Under the pieces are notes generated by a model. The model was not told the origin of the DNA. It did no database searches and worked only from the letters and a program-made list of their open reading frames with translations. From Pseudomonadota bacterium (GTDB lineage: Bacteria > Pseudomonadota > Alphaproteobacteria > Acetobacterales > Acetobacteraceae), in assembly GCA_021798915.1 (NCBI GenBank), contig JAJZBM010000016.1, positions 1 to 59,170 of the forward strand: 59,170 bases of DNA. The letters are read 5' to 3'. Below are positions 1 through 7,132 of this stretch, piece after piece (position 1 is the stretch's first letter; every line of letters begins with the position of its first letter). The position numbers and the translations under genes are program-made.

Positions 1-170
1 CTAAATCACGGGCAAGGCCGATTGCTCGCCCGCTGTGGCATTTAGGACTCACTTCGCGGCCCGCCAGCTCAGAATAAGCGGCAGCCCGGACGGCAACGCC
101 TCAGGAAATTGACGACACGCCCTAGAGAAATCCGTATCAGACTACGATTTTTCACCATGGTTTTTCGCGC
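1..170. other. Non-coding left edge of IS66 remnant
   Basis: No gene was recognised here. In a complete IS66 element the tnpC transposase gene would follow tnpB in this direction, but no tnpC-like reading frame is visible, so the element is probably truncated. The bases CGTGTCGTCAATT on the minus strand near 110-122 look like the tip of another insertion sequence, which may have cut the IS66. An imperfect inverted repeat occupies about 1-45. The neighbouring element lies outside the window, so this is tentative. Confidence 0.4.
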
Positions 171-518
171 CTACCCGGCAGACTGCGGCCGCCAGGTCTG
201 TTGCGGATTGCGCCAATCGATTCCCTCGAGCAAATAGCCCATCTGCCCCGGCGTCAGCGCCACCGCGCCATCCACCGTCTGCGGCCACACAAACCGGCCG
301 CGATCCAGCCGTTTGGCATAAAGCGACAATCCGACGCCGTCATGCCAGATCGCCTTGATCAACGATCCGCCGCGACCGCGAAAGAAGAAAACATCACCGC
401 AGAACGGCTCCCGGCCCAGACCTTCCTGCACCTGCAACGCCAGCCCCTTCATGCCGCGGCGCATATCCGTATGCCCCGACGCCAGCCAGATCCGCACGCC
501 GGATGAGACCGGGATCAT
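171..518 (-). CDS. tnpB: IS66 family accessory protein TnpB (Orf2)
   Basis: This 115-residue protein is the small IS66 Orf2 accessory protein. It carries the family hallmarks: RIWLASGHTDMRRGMKGLA near the N-terminus, GDVFFFRGRGG in the middle, and IKAIWHDGVGLSLYAKRL followed by RFVWP. The length is normal and there is no internal stop. Its start overlaps the end of the upstream tnpA by 4 bp (ATGA), the usual coupled arrangement. TnpB is needed for transposition of several IS66 elements but is not the catalytic protein. The catalytic tnpC is not visible downstream, so this copy is probably immobile on its own. Confidence 0.93.
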   Translation of the reverse strand: MIPVSSGVRIWLASGHTDMRRGMKGLALQVQEGLGREPFCGDVFFFRGRGGSLIKAIWHDGVGLSLYAKRLDRGRFVWPQTVDGAVALTPGQMGYLLEGIDWRNPQQTWRPQSAG

Positions 519-940
519 CGCCGCACCGCCGCCATCACCCGCCGCAAGGCGGCAACCCCAACCCCATCATCAACCCGAACACAGGTGCCGTCCGGCAGCA
601 CGATCTCAATCCGGCTCGCAACGGATCGCGCCGACTGCGGCCGAGGTGCCGGATCGGTGCTGGCGCCGTTCACCGAAGCCGATTTGCCAGACGCCCGCGG
701 CATCGACAGCGCCGCACTCGTCATCACCCGTACCGGAATGAATTCCGGTACCATCGGCGCCGGCGCCAACTCACCGCGCCGAACCTGCCCGCGCCATTTC
801 CACAATTGTCCTCTCGAAATCTCGTGCCGCCGTGCAACCAATGCAAACACAGCACCCGGGGCCTCGGCCTCCGCGACAATCCGCAGCTTGTCCTCGTCCC
901 GCCAGCGGCGCCGACGCTCAGCTCCCGTGATGATCTCCAT
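515..940 (-). CDS. tnpA: IS66 family protein TnpA (Orf1)
   Basis: This 141-residue protein matches IS66 Orf1/TnpA. The N-terminal region (about residues 5-55) is a helix-turn-helix of the transposase-8 type, with WRDEDKLRIVAEA, the ARRHEISRGQLWKWR recognition helix and a conserved tryptophan. The C-terminal part ends in the typical IEIVLPDGTCVRVDDGV stretch. It is translationally coupled to tnpB by a 4-bp overlap. The outer end of the element must lie shortly upstream, at about 1000-1025, before the PIN-like sequence begins. I could not fix the terminal inverted repeat. Confidence 0.92.
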   Translation of the reverse strand: MEIITGAERRRRWRDEDKLRIVAEAEAPGAVFALVARRHEISRGQLWKWRGQVRRGELAPAPMVPEFIPVRVMTSAALSMPRASGKSASVNGASTDPAPRPQSARSVASRIEIVLPDGTCVRVDDGVGVAALRRVMAAVRR

Positions 941-1029
941 CCGCCATACGCTCCCTGCATATGAATCAGCTCATAGCAGCGCCCTTATGGACAGCTCCTT
1001 GCCGTAGAGGCAGGCGGTTCAGACCGGAT

Positions 1030-1282
1030 GGTTACGATACGAACGTGCTCGCCTACGCAGAAGGCATCAATGGGGCTGAGCGGCGTGATGTCGCTTTGAA
1101 CCTCATTCGCAGTTTGCCGCAAGAGGCTGCCGTCGTCCCGGCGCAGGTGCTTGGCGAACTTTTCAATGTAATCGTCCGCAAAGGCGGAAAGCCGCGCAAC
1201 GACGTCCGCGTTGCCTTGTTGAGTTGGCGCGACACGTTCCCGAGTGTTGAAACCTCGCCTGAAGTCATGCTGGCGGCGGCCG
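1030..1282 (+). pseudogene. PIN-domain toxin fragment
   Basis: The frame from about 1030 reads YDTNVLAYAEG, then LPQEAAVVPAQVLGELFNV, VRKGGKP and SWRDTFPSVETSPEVMLAA. This is the PIN ribonuclease fold of VapC-type toxins, with the first catalytic Asp in DTNVL and a later acidic residue in GELF. Both ends are lost: there is no proper start codon, because upstream sequence belongs to the IS66 element, and the C-terminal half with the remaining acidic residues is replaced at about 1282 by IS256 transposase sequence. No antitoxin gene is visible. It is a dead fragment sandwiched between two insertion sequences. Confidence 0.7.
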
Positions 1283-1450
1283 ATCGTCGAAGGCGGTGAA
1301 CCGGCGCGCGTGCTTGGGCAGCAACACCGGCTCGAAACTGCCGTCGCGGTCGCGCGGCGTCTCGATCCGCAGCTTGCCGTCGCCGGTCAGCGCCGTCTTC
1401 GAGGTGCCGCCATTGCGGTGGTTGGTGGCCGTTTCCGGCTTCGCCGCACC

Positions 1451-1707
1451 TGTTGGCGCCGGTGTGAATCCGTAGATTTTCGCCGATGTTCAGTGGAAGC
1501 CGTCAGCCGCGGTGGCCGATTTTGGCTGGTTCACCAACAATGTAAAGCCTGGCCGTTGGCCACCGCCTGCGGCGGCAAGAGCTTGACATTGTTGGTGAAC
1601 CCAGCGCGTTGCCACCATGCGTTTGACGGTGGAGCTTGGCTTAAGCAAATTCTATGCCAAGATTATACGCGCCGGCATTTATCTACGGATTCTGACCGGC
1701 ATCGACA
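1451..1707. mobile_element. 257-bp MITE, copy 1, inside IS256 transposase gene
   Basis: A non-coding 257-bp element starts TGTTGGCGCCGGTGTGAATC and ends with the imperfect complement. The two ends share about 35 bp of inverted repeat: on each strand TGT, GCCGGT, GAATCCGTAGAT and GCC are conserved in register. It is flanked by a perfect 5-bp duplication, GCACC, at 1446-1450 and 1708-1712. The TGT...ACA tips and 5-bp duplication recall IS21-family ends, although Tn3-like elements also make 5-bp duplications. It has no transposase and so would depend on one in trans. A second copy of identical length lies at 3113-3369. Confidence 0.85.
1530..1599. repeat. Internal inverted repeat in MITE copy 1 (orientation A)
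   Basis: Two 19-bp arms, TTCACCAACAATGTAAAGC at 1530-1548 and its near-perfect complement at 1581-1599, differ at one base and enclose a 32-bp spacer at 1549-1580. In the other MITE copy the spacer is present as its reverse complement, and the one mismatched arm base is exchanged as well, so this block has inverted in one of the copies. The spacer itself contains a small dyad, CCGCC-TGC-GGCGG. Confidence 0.85.
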
Positions 1708-1939
1708 GCACCCGGCGGATAACCCAGGCGGTGACTGAGTTCGGCGTTCAGCGACGCCTCGATCAGCGCCTGCTTGAACGCAAACCCCGCCGCGTTGATC
1801 GCTTCCTCCGTCATCGGACCGGTCAGAAACTGGTTGACCAGATCCTTCGGGATCGACGGCAGCTTGGCAACGGCGCGGTCCAGCTTTTTGACTTTGCTCG
1901 GCATAATACGCCTCCTTGGCGTTGGTTATGCCCCGCACA

Positions 1940-1958
1940 CAGAATTACGGACAGGCTC
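1940..1958 (-). repeat. IS256 terminal inverted repeat, transposase-start side
   Basis: On the minus strand the sequence GAGCCTGTCCGTAATTCTG lies about 35 bp before the transposase start. IS256 family ends commonly begin in this way (GAxCCTGTCC), so this is taken as the outer end of the broken IS256. The partner repeat is missing because the 3' half of the element is deleted. Confidence 0.6.
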
Positions 1959-2214
1959 GGGGGCCTTTCTCATAACCATCACACCACATAGCCCAGTGGC
2001 CTGAGTTTACTCCGCCCTTGAGACTGCCGGGCAGAGGGGGCAGAGCATCCCGCAAACCCTGACGGCGTGGGTCATTTGGTTGATTATGCGGCTGGCTCCA
2101 CAAGCCATGGTTGGTAGCAATCTTCTGGCGATTTCTCTATAATTATATTGTGTTCACTATTTTGCATCCATGGGATGTATAGTGTGCATCTATAGTAATC
2201 AGTTTGAAATATAA
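1959..2214 (+). promoter_or_regulatory. Upstream region of the AT-rich gene, possible promoter
   Basis: The first half is GC-rich IS-flanking sequence with nothing recognised. Composition turns AT-rich at about 2110. A TATAAT hexamer sits at 2138-2143, but no convincing -35 box lies at the right distance: TTGGTA at 2111 is too far upstream. There is no clear Shine-Dalgarno sequence before the ATG at 2215. The region may have travelled with the following gene. Confidence 0.3.
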
Positions 2215-2958
2215 ATGAGAAAAACGCATACGATCTATATGCTGATCTTAGCATCAACAGGTGCGATTGGGCTATTATTGTATGTAAGCAACATAGTAGA
2301 GGGGGAGAGTATATTTAAAAAATATGATATAGTGAACGCGAACGAAGATTCAAATTCCTTTGGAGAAAAAGAGGGTGTAAAATTTAATGCCCCCCAAGAG
2401 GAGAATAGAGATAATTTTTCCGTCTCGCGAGATAAAACACGCATTGTAACGTTCAACAATGGATTAACTATTGACATGGGCGACGGCGGTGGGGATGTTA
2501 GTTCAATAAACAATATTAATGGAATCAAAAAAAATGTAATTGGTTATAATGATAGCACAAATGTTTATGCATTTAATGGTTTCACACCTTATATTAATGC
2601 CGATAATAATTCATTAGAGCAAAATAATAACAGTGGTACCATCCAAAATGATGGAGGTAATTTCTCTGGCGGGGTGTTATCTGGACTGCCAATAGGGGCC
2701 TTGGAAACAACAACGAGTGCAATACACAACCTTGATAATTTAACGAAAAATCCAAATATTTTGTCGATAAATATCGGCACATCAGAAAATAGCAGCATCC
2801 CGAAAAATTCCGGAACAGCAACAAATACAGGGGCGCCCGCAAATGCCGAGACGACAGTTGATGAGCCATCCTCTCTTTCTATTTTGGGAGGACCGACTGC
2901 TTTTTTTGGTCTCTGCTGGTTTTTAGTCAAAAGACGCGTAGTATATATAAACCGTTGA
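2215..2958 (+). CDS. AT-rich orphan secreted protein with PEP-CTERM-like tail
   Basis: This 247-residue protein is not recognised overall. It begins with a hydrophobic segment after MRKTH (about residues 6-24), consistent with a signal peptide. A long polar, Asn/Ser/Gly-rich middle follows without clear domain structure. The C-terminus is DEPSSLSILGG, then a hydrophobic stretch with FFGLCWFLV, then KRR. That is the layout of a PEP-CTERM sorting signal (EP motif, transmembrane helix, basic tail), which exosortase systems process for surface or exopolysaccharide-linked export. The first motif residue is D rather than the usual P. Base and codon use are far more AT-rich than everything around it, and it lies between two MITE copies, so recent acquisition is likely. 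No exosortase gene is in view. Confidence 0.6.
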   Translation: MRKTHTIYMLILASTGAIGLLLYVSNIVEGESIFKKYDIVNANEDSNSFGEKEGVKFNAPQEENRDNFSVSRDKTRIVTFNNGLTIDMGDGGGDVSSINNINGIKKNVIGYNDSTNVYAFNGFTPYINADNNSLEQNNNSGTIQNDGGNFSGGVLSGLPIGALETTTSAIHNLDNLTKNPNILSINIGTSENSSIPKNSGTATNTGAPANAETTVDEPSSLSILGGPTAFFGLCWFLVKRRVVYINR

Positions 2959-3112
2959 ACAGAAATTGATTTAAGTTGCAATTAATTTGTGTAGACGCAA
3001 TGATTGCGCATTGTCCTGGCGAGTGCGAAAGCGGCAAGCAGGCCTCGCCTCCGACGAGTCGCGCCGGGTTTCGGTTGCTCTTATGCCTCAAAAGGGGCGC
3101 GGCCGCGATCTG
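2959..3112. other. Spacer between AT-rich gene and MITE copy 2
   Basis: Composition switches from AT-rich to GC-rich at about 2996, marking a probable edge of the imported segment. No gene, terminator hairpin or recognisable IS end was found. Confidence 0.4.
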
Positions 3113-3369
3113 TGTTGGCGCCGGTGTGAATCCGTAGACTTTCGCCGATATTCAGTGGAAGCCGTCAGCCGCGGTGGTCGATTTTGGCCGGCTCACCAAC
3201 AATGTCAAGCCCTTGCCGCCGCAGGCGGTGGCCAACGGCCAGGCTTTACATTGTTGGTGAACCCAGCGCGTTGCCACCATGCGTTTGACGGTGGAACTTG
3301 GCTTACGCAAATTTTATGCCAAGATTATACGCGCCGGCATTTATCTACGGATTCTGACCGGCATCGACA
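3113..3369. mobile_element. 257-bp MITE, copy 2
   Basis: The element has the same length, orientation and terminal repeats as the copy at 1451-1707, and the outer arms differ at only a few positions. Unlike copy 1 it has no matching 5-bp flanks (ATCTG on the left, GGTCG on the right). Either one flank was lost by deletion or the copy arose by recombination between elements. Together with copy 1 it forms a direct repeat bracketing 1.4 kb that contains the 5' part of the IS256 gene and the AT-rich PEP-CTERM-like gene. Confidence 0.85.
3192..3261. repeat. Internal inverted repeat in MITE copy 2 (orientation B)
   Basis: The arms are at 3192-3210 and 3243-3261, with a 32-bp spacer at 3211-3242. 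Relative to copy 1 the spacer is reverse-complemented (31 of 32 positions match after inversion), and the asymmetric arm base has swapped sides, while the sequence outside the arms stays in the same orientation. Confidence 0.85.
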
Positions 3370-3500
3370 GGTCGATTGGGGAATCCCCTTCGTCTCCATG
3401 GATGCACTTTACCCCGCGTGTGTTGCAAATCAGGCTCAGCCCAGCCAACGAGAGAGCGTTGAACAGCTTCAGTGACCGTAGGGAGTGGCGTGTGAAATCT

Positions 3501-5063
3501 TTAGGTAATATTTTTATTTTTCTGACGCCTTGGTATCGAATAAAATAAATTAACTTCGGAATTATCATAAGTAATTGCCGTTACTGATGAAGACGTGAAT
3601 CGTAACACTGCGATCGCACGTTTAATTTCGTGAGCGATTTTCACACGGAATTTGTATTCATCTCCAAGTCTGGCGGCTTTTCGACTTTCTGCTAGTCTTT
3701 TTAGCACTTGTCCCAAGGAGTTTCGTGAGCTATGTAGGCTAGATTTTTTTTCAATTTCTGATTCGAGATTGTTACATTCCGTTTCGAGGCGCTTGACCTC
3801 TGCCGCAGCTTCTCGGATCCGTTTTCTGATCGCCCGGTCGTCAAGATCATCAAAATCGAGAAGCTTATTCTTCCGGGCTTCAGAGTGCTCCATTTGCACC
3901 CGCAATCGTGCGAGTTGCTCACGCATATCGGCAATCCTGTCTTGAGAATCGCTGTCGAGCGGCGTGATGCCTTCCGCAACTATGCAGCCCATAATGGCAA
4001 ATTCAGTCTCGGAGTATGGCCACCAGCGGCTGCCAGGGGTCGTACAACCCAAGCCACGACGTAGCCCATCGCAGACTAAATATCGTTGTTCTTTTCCTTT
4101 ATAGCTTCCCTTGTCTACATGTATCATCGGTCTTCCACATTCACATTTTGCAACATGCGAAAAAATATTACTCAATTTTTTACCGCGCCGTCCGCCACCG
4201 CCATTTTGGCGTCCCGCGCTTGCTGCCTGCGCCGACCAAAAAAGATCGGCGGATACAACCGTCGGATAATATCCACTGATCTCCTCCCCCTCGGCTATCC
4301 TTTTGCCTTCAACTTTGCGATGAGGCTGAAAGAACCCGAGCACGCCGCGATTGGTCAAAATCTTTTTTATATAAGAGGGATGCCATCCGTCGGACCGCCC
4401 CCAGGAGCGGATGCCCTCCTGATTCAGCCGCTTGGCTATGGTCATGTGTCCAATGCCATCCGCCGATTCCTCAAATATGCGGCGGATGATGACAGATCGT
4501 TCGGGGATGAGGACATAGCGCTTGTCCTTGACCCGGCACCACGCGACGCCACCCCGCGTCAACGCTTCCTGGTGTTCGGCCGCGCGCTTCTTCTTCTCCA
4601 TCCAGGCCTCACGGACTCGTTCACTTTTTTGCTGCGACTCATTATGGGCGCTGCTCATGCGGACCAGCGCGACGAGTAGTGCATCCAAGTGGTCAAGTTT
4701 GCCTTTCTCGTATCGCTGTCCGTCGGAGAGGGTTACTATTTCAACCCCAGCCCGCAGGATTGCCCTGAACTGATCAAGGGCTTCCAAGGGTGGTTCGCGG
4801 CTGAGGCGATCCAATGACTCAACAATAAGCACTGATCCGGGATCGACATGGCCCCGTCCAATCGCTTCCATGAACCGCCCTAGTGAACCTCGCGTGCGAT
4901 GCGCGCCACTCCACGCCGATAACCCTGCGTCTGTTAGCCTATCGTCGAGTAGCAACCCATGTGCCCCCGCATAGGCCTCCGCCGCTTCAACTTGACGGCG
5001 TAGGCTGTCGCCCTTCGCTTGTTCAGGGCTGGAAAAACGAATGTAGCTGTAAGCCTTGGCCAT
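3501..5063 (-). CDS. Large serine recombinase / site-specific integrase
   Basis: This is a large serine recombinase of 520 residues counted from the ATG at 5063, which has a GGAAGGG ribosome site about 8 bp upstream. A GTG at 5072 would add three residues. The catalytic N-terminal resolvase domain (residues 1-150) shows YIRFSSPEQ with the nucleophilic Ser11, and ESLDRLSR later. The recombinase domain (about 155-275) includes AKRLNQEGI and the YIKKILTNRGVLGF segment. A zinc ribbon follows at about 300-345 (CECG, then two cysteines), then a long coiled coil (about 375-450), as in phage and ICE integrases. It sits at the edge of the mobile island and abuts a truncated glycosyltransferase gene, suggesting it integrated the island. 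AT-leaning codons near the 3' end fit foreign origin. Confidence 0.92.
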   Translation of the reverse strand: MAKAYSYIRFSSPEQAKGDSLRRQVEAAEAYAGAHGLLLDDRLTDAGLSAWSGAHRTRGSLGRFMEAIGRGHVDPGSVLIVESLDRLSREPPLEALDQFRAILRAGVEIVTLSDGQRYEKGKLDHLDALLVALVRMSSAHNESQQKSERVREAWMEKKKRAAEHQEALTRGGVAWCRVKDKRYVLIPERSVIIRRIFEESADGIGHMTIAKRLNQEGIRSWGRSDGWHPSYIKKILTNRGVLGFFQPHRKVEGKRIAEGEEISGYYPTVVSADLFWSAQAASAGRQNGGGGRRGKKLSNIFSHVAKCECGRPMIHVDKGSYKGKEQRYLVCDGLRRGLGCTTPGSRWWPYSETEFAIMGCIVAEGITPLDSDSQDRIADMREQLARLRVQMEHSEARKNKLLDFDDLDDRAIRKRIREAAAEVKRLETECNNLESEIEKKSSLHSSRNSLGQVLKRLAESRKAARLGDEYKFRVKIAHEIKRAIAVLRFTSSSVTAITYDNSEVNLFYSIPRRQKNKNIT

Positions 5064-5085
5064 TGCCGTCACCCTTCCCCAGGCG

Positions 5086-5103
5086 GGTATAATTATCTAT
5101 ACC
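5086..5103. promoter_or_regulatory. 18-bp dyad at the recombinase/glycosyltransferase junction
   Basis: GGTATAATTATCTATACC has perfect 6-bp arms around a 6-bp AT-rich centre. It covers the TAG stop of the truncated glycosyltransferase gene and lies 23 bp upstream of the recombinase start. It could be part of a recombination (att) site or an autoregulatory operator and promoter for the recombinase. Its position exactly at the composition break favours an attachment site, but this is inferred from sequence alone. Confidence 0.45.
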
Positions 5104-6371
5104 ATGAGGATGGTCGGCAGACCCGAGCGGCGGAACAATTCGGCGCTCAGGGCAAAGCGCGCCGCATCCGCAACACCGAAGCGGACCCAAAGGCCGATCG
5201 TGCGGTGAAAATGCGGATAGCGCTCGGCGACGCGCCGCATCCCCTCATCGCGAGCGTCTGATCCGTTGCCGAAACTCACCTCGCCGGCGTGATAAATGAA
5301 CACGTCGCAGGCGAGCAGATGGCGCCAGCCACGGGCACTGGCGCGAAGGCAGAAATCAACCTCCTCGCCATAGCCGACGCCGAAATATTCGCGGTCGAAA
5401 TCGCCGATCTCATCGATGGCGGCGCGGCGGATATACATGCATGATCCGACCGTGACCGGGATCTCCACCGCCCGCCCGGCATTGACCGCGCGTGTCGCCG
5501 CGTCGATCGCCGCGAGGTCGAGACCGAAGGCGAGATCGCCGCCATCGATGCCCGGATAGGAGCAGATCGTGGCGTTGTTGGAAAACGGCGAGACCGTGGC
5601 GATCCGCGCCCCGGCATAGGCGTGCGCGGCGAGACGGGCGAGCCAGCCCCGCGGCACCTCGGTATCGCTGTTGAGCAGAACCACATCCCGGTCGCCGGCC
5701 GCCTGTATGCCGCGATTGACGGCGGCGACGAAGCCGAGATTGCGCGGCGGACGAACGAGACGGATGGCCCCGGTCTCGTTCAAACGATCGAGCCAGGCCG
5801 AGAGCGCAGGCTCGGGCGAGCAATCATCGATGACGATGACATCGCCGCGCGGCGCAGCATGGTCGGCGAGGACCGAGACGAGACAGCGCCGCGTCTCGCC
5901 GAGGCCCCGATAGACCGGGATGATCACATCGACGAGAAGATCCACCGGCAGCGCCGGTGGCGGGCCGGGCGCCGGCAGATAGGCGGCGATATCGAACCCC
6001 CGGGTCGTCGCGAAGCCTTGCGCCGCGCCATGGGTCGCGTGGAAAAACAGCGGATTGCCCGCCGCCTCGGGATGAAAAAACACGTAATAGGCGGCATCGA
6101 ACCGGGGGTGCGGGTTGCGTAGCTCACTCGCGCCGAATTGCAGATAATGCAGGAATGGCGGGATGCCGGCGGCGGCGACGTCGGGATAGGTCTGGCGGTA
6201 CCAGTGGCTGTCGAAAAACCGGTTCGGATCCCGCCCCTCGGCGAGACCGAAGGAGAGATAATGGGCGAGCGGATCGATGCCGGTATTGGCGATGTCCGGA
6301 TAATGTGAACGATACCAATCCCCGTCGAAGATCGCCCGGATGATATCTTCGAAGGTGGTAATTTTGATCAC
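5097..6371 (-). pseudogene. GT2 family glycosyltransferase, apparently truncated at 3' end
   Basis: The 424-residue product starts with GTG. Two short repeats in the N-terminal 110 residues (DWYRSHYPDIANTGIDPLAH and HWYRQTYPDVAAAGIPPFLH) match a module common in large cell-surface glycosyltransferases. A GT-A family 2 domain follows from about 145: VDVIIPVYRG, VIVIDDCSP, LNSDTEVPRGW as the DxD-like motif, and GYGEEVDFCLRA. The protein ends at RRSGLPTILMV followed by a stop inside an 18-bp dyad. In related proteins I would expect this beta-strand to begin a second (GT4-like) domain, so the gene was probably cut by the recombinase-bearing island. The remaining GT2 domain may still be functional. 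It follows the DUF3035 gene by 22 bp. Confidence 0.75.
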
Positions 6372-6393
6372 CGGCCGGGCACCACCGTCTCAC

Positions 6394-6945
6394 TCAGAAC
6401 AGGCCGTGAAACACGCTGGGATTTTGCGTCTTGATGATCGGGATCGGACCATCGGTCAGGCTTTTGCCGGACGCCTTCGCCGCCTTGAGCCGTGCCGCCT
6501 CCGCGGTCGCATCCAGCGTCTCCTCGCTCGGCTGCGCGCGTGGGCGCCAGAATTCGATCATGTCGGACATGCCGCGCGCGGTCCGGCGTTCGTCGGCGGC
6601 GCTGTCGACGAGGGCTCGAATATTTTTCGGCGCCGGCGGGCCGGCGGCCTTGAGCAGCGCTTCCTCGTCCGGAGACGGGCGGGTCTGTGCCGCGCCAAGG
6701 GCGAGTTGAGGCGCCAGCGCCGATTCCGCCTGCTCGCGAAGGCTCTGCTGCGGCGGACCGGACGCCTCGGGGTTGGGCGGGACGAGGCCGTCATCGGTTT
6801 TGGGCATCTCGAGCGGGGTGCGCGTCGTCACCTCGAACTCGAACGGCACATCGACGAGGCCGCCAAAGGTCTGCGCGACATCGTTGCCGCCGTGATCACA
6901 ACCGGCGAGGGCAAAAACGGCGCAAAGGGAAACAAAGATCCGAAT
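6394..6945 (-). CDS. DUF3035 family lipoprotein
   Basis: This predicted outer-membrane lipoprotein belongs to the DUF3035 family found beside lspA in alphaproteobacteria; some annotations call it BamF-like. The signal peptide IRIFVSLCAVFALAGC ends in a lipobox (LAGC). The mature part is about 165 residues, with the PFEFEVTTRTPLEMP segment and a polar Ala/Pro-rich C-terminus ending NPSVFHGLF. The start is problematic: no in-frame ATG, GTG or TTG lies close before the signal peptide, and the best position is a rare ATT at 6945. An A/T-rich hairpin repeat begins 20 bp further upstream and may have replaced the original start. Upstream lspA makes this the last gene of the ribF-ileS-lspA block. 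Confidence 0.75.
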   Translation of the reverse strand: MRIFVSLCAVFALAGCDHGGNDVAQTFGGLVDVPFEFEVTTRTPLEMPKTDDGLVPPNPEASGPPQQSLREQAESALAPQLALGAAQTRPSPDEEALLKAAGPPAPKNIRALVDSAADERRTARGMSDMIEFWRPRAQPSEETLDATAEAARLKAAKASGKSLTDGPIPIIKTQNPSVFHGLF

Positions 6946-6965
6946 CGACGCGCGGGACGAAAGAC

Positions 6966-7084
6966 CTTCTTTTTCTGAAGAAAAAGAAGCAAAAAGACTT
7001 TTGCCTGTTGGGCCGTGCCTGCGGCACAGCCCGCTTCCGAGAAGCGGGTTAAAAGTTTTTTGGTTCTTTTTTTTAAAAAAGAAC
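6966..7084. repeat. Composite A/T-hairpin repeat between lspA and DUF3035 gene
   Basis: Four hairpins lie in tandem: a poly-T/poly-A stem at 6966-6989 (11-bp perfect arms, CTTCTTTTTCT), GTGCC-TGC-GGCAC at about 7015-7027, CCCGCTTC-CGA-GAAGCGGG at 7030-7048, and a T8A6 stem at 7063-7084. The last, with the preceding AAAAGTTTTTTGG, recurs almost identically at 24392-24425. I associate this repeat type with Acetobacteraceae intergenic regions. It could terminate or attenuate transcription between lspA and the next gene. Confidence 0.7.
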
Positions 7085-7132
7085 AATTTCTCTAAACTCC
7101 ACGCCGATTTGCGCCTCATGATACCGCTGAGT

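Larger units (their letters stand above)
124..1022 (-). mobile_element. IS66 family remnant (tnpA-tnpB, no tnpC)
   Basis: The two accessory genes of an IS66 element are intact and adjacent, but the large tnpC transposase expected after tnpB is absent from the remaining sequence. Both boundaries are estimates. The left one is placed where an unrelated IS-like end seems to start, and the right one just before PIN-domain homology resumes at about 1030. The copy therefore looks like a decayed element that would need another IS66 in trans to move. Confidence 0.6.
1281..1904 (-). pseudogene. IS256 family transposase, 5' part, broken by a MITE
   Basis: Read on the minus strand from an ATG at 1904, the protein has the N-terminus of IS256 (mutator-type) transposases: VNQFLTGPMTEEAINAAG, AFKQALIEASLNAELSHRLGYPPG. 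The frame is broken at 1712 by a 257-bp insertion and resumes at 1450 as AAKPETATNHRNGGTSKT, GDGKLRIETPRDRDGSFEP and KHARRFTAFDD. Removing the insertion and one copy of its 5-bp duplication restores a continuous frame across GYPPG-AAKPE. The gene then stops abruptly at about 1281 at the PIN fragment, so the DDE catalytic domain is missing. It is clearly inactive. Confidence 0.88.

Noticed and set aside
1451-1707. Short open frames inside the MITE copies
   Set aside because: They exist in both copies but break across the inverted core and have no ribosome site or family resemblance.
2959-3112. Terminator after the AT-rich gene
   Set aside because: No stem with a following T-run could be built from this stretch.
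1451-3369. Tn3-family assignment of the MITE
   Set aside because: The 5-bp duplication would fit, but the ends begin TGT rather than the usual GGGG, so IS21-like ends seem closer; family left open.
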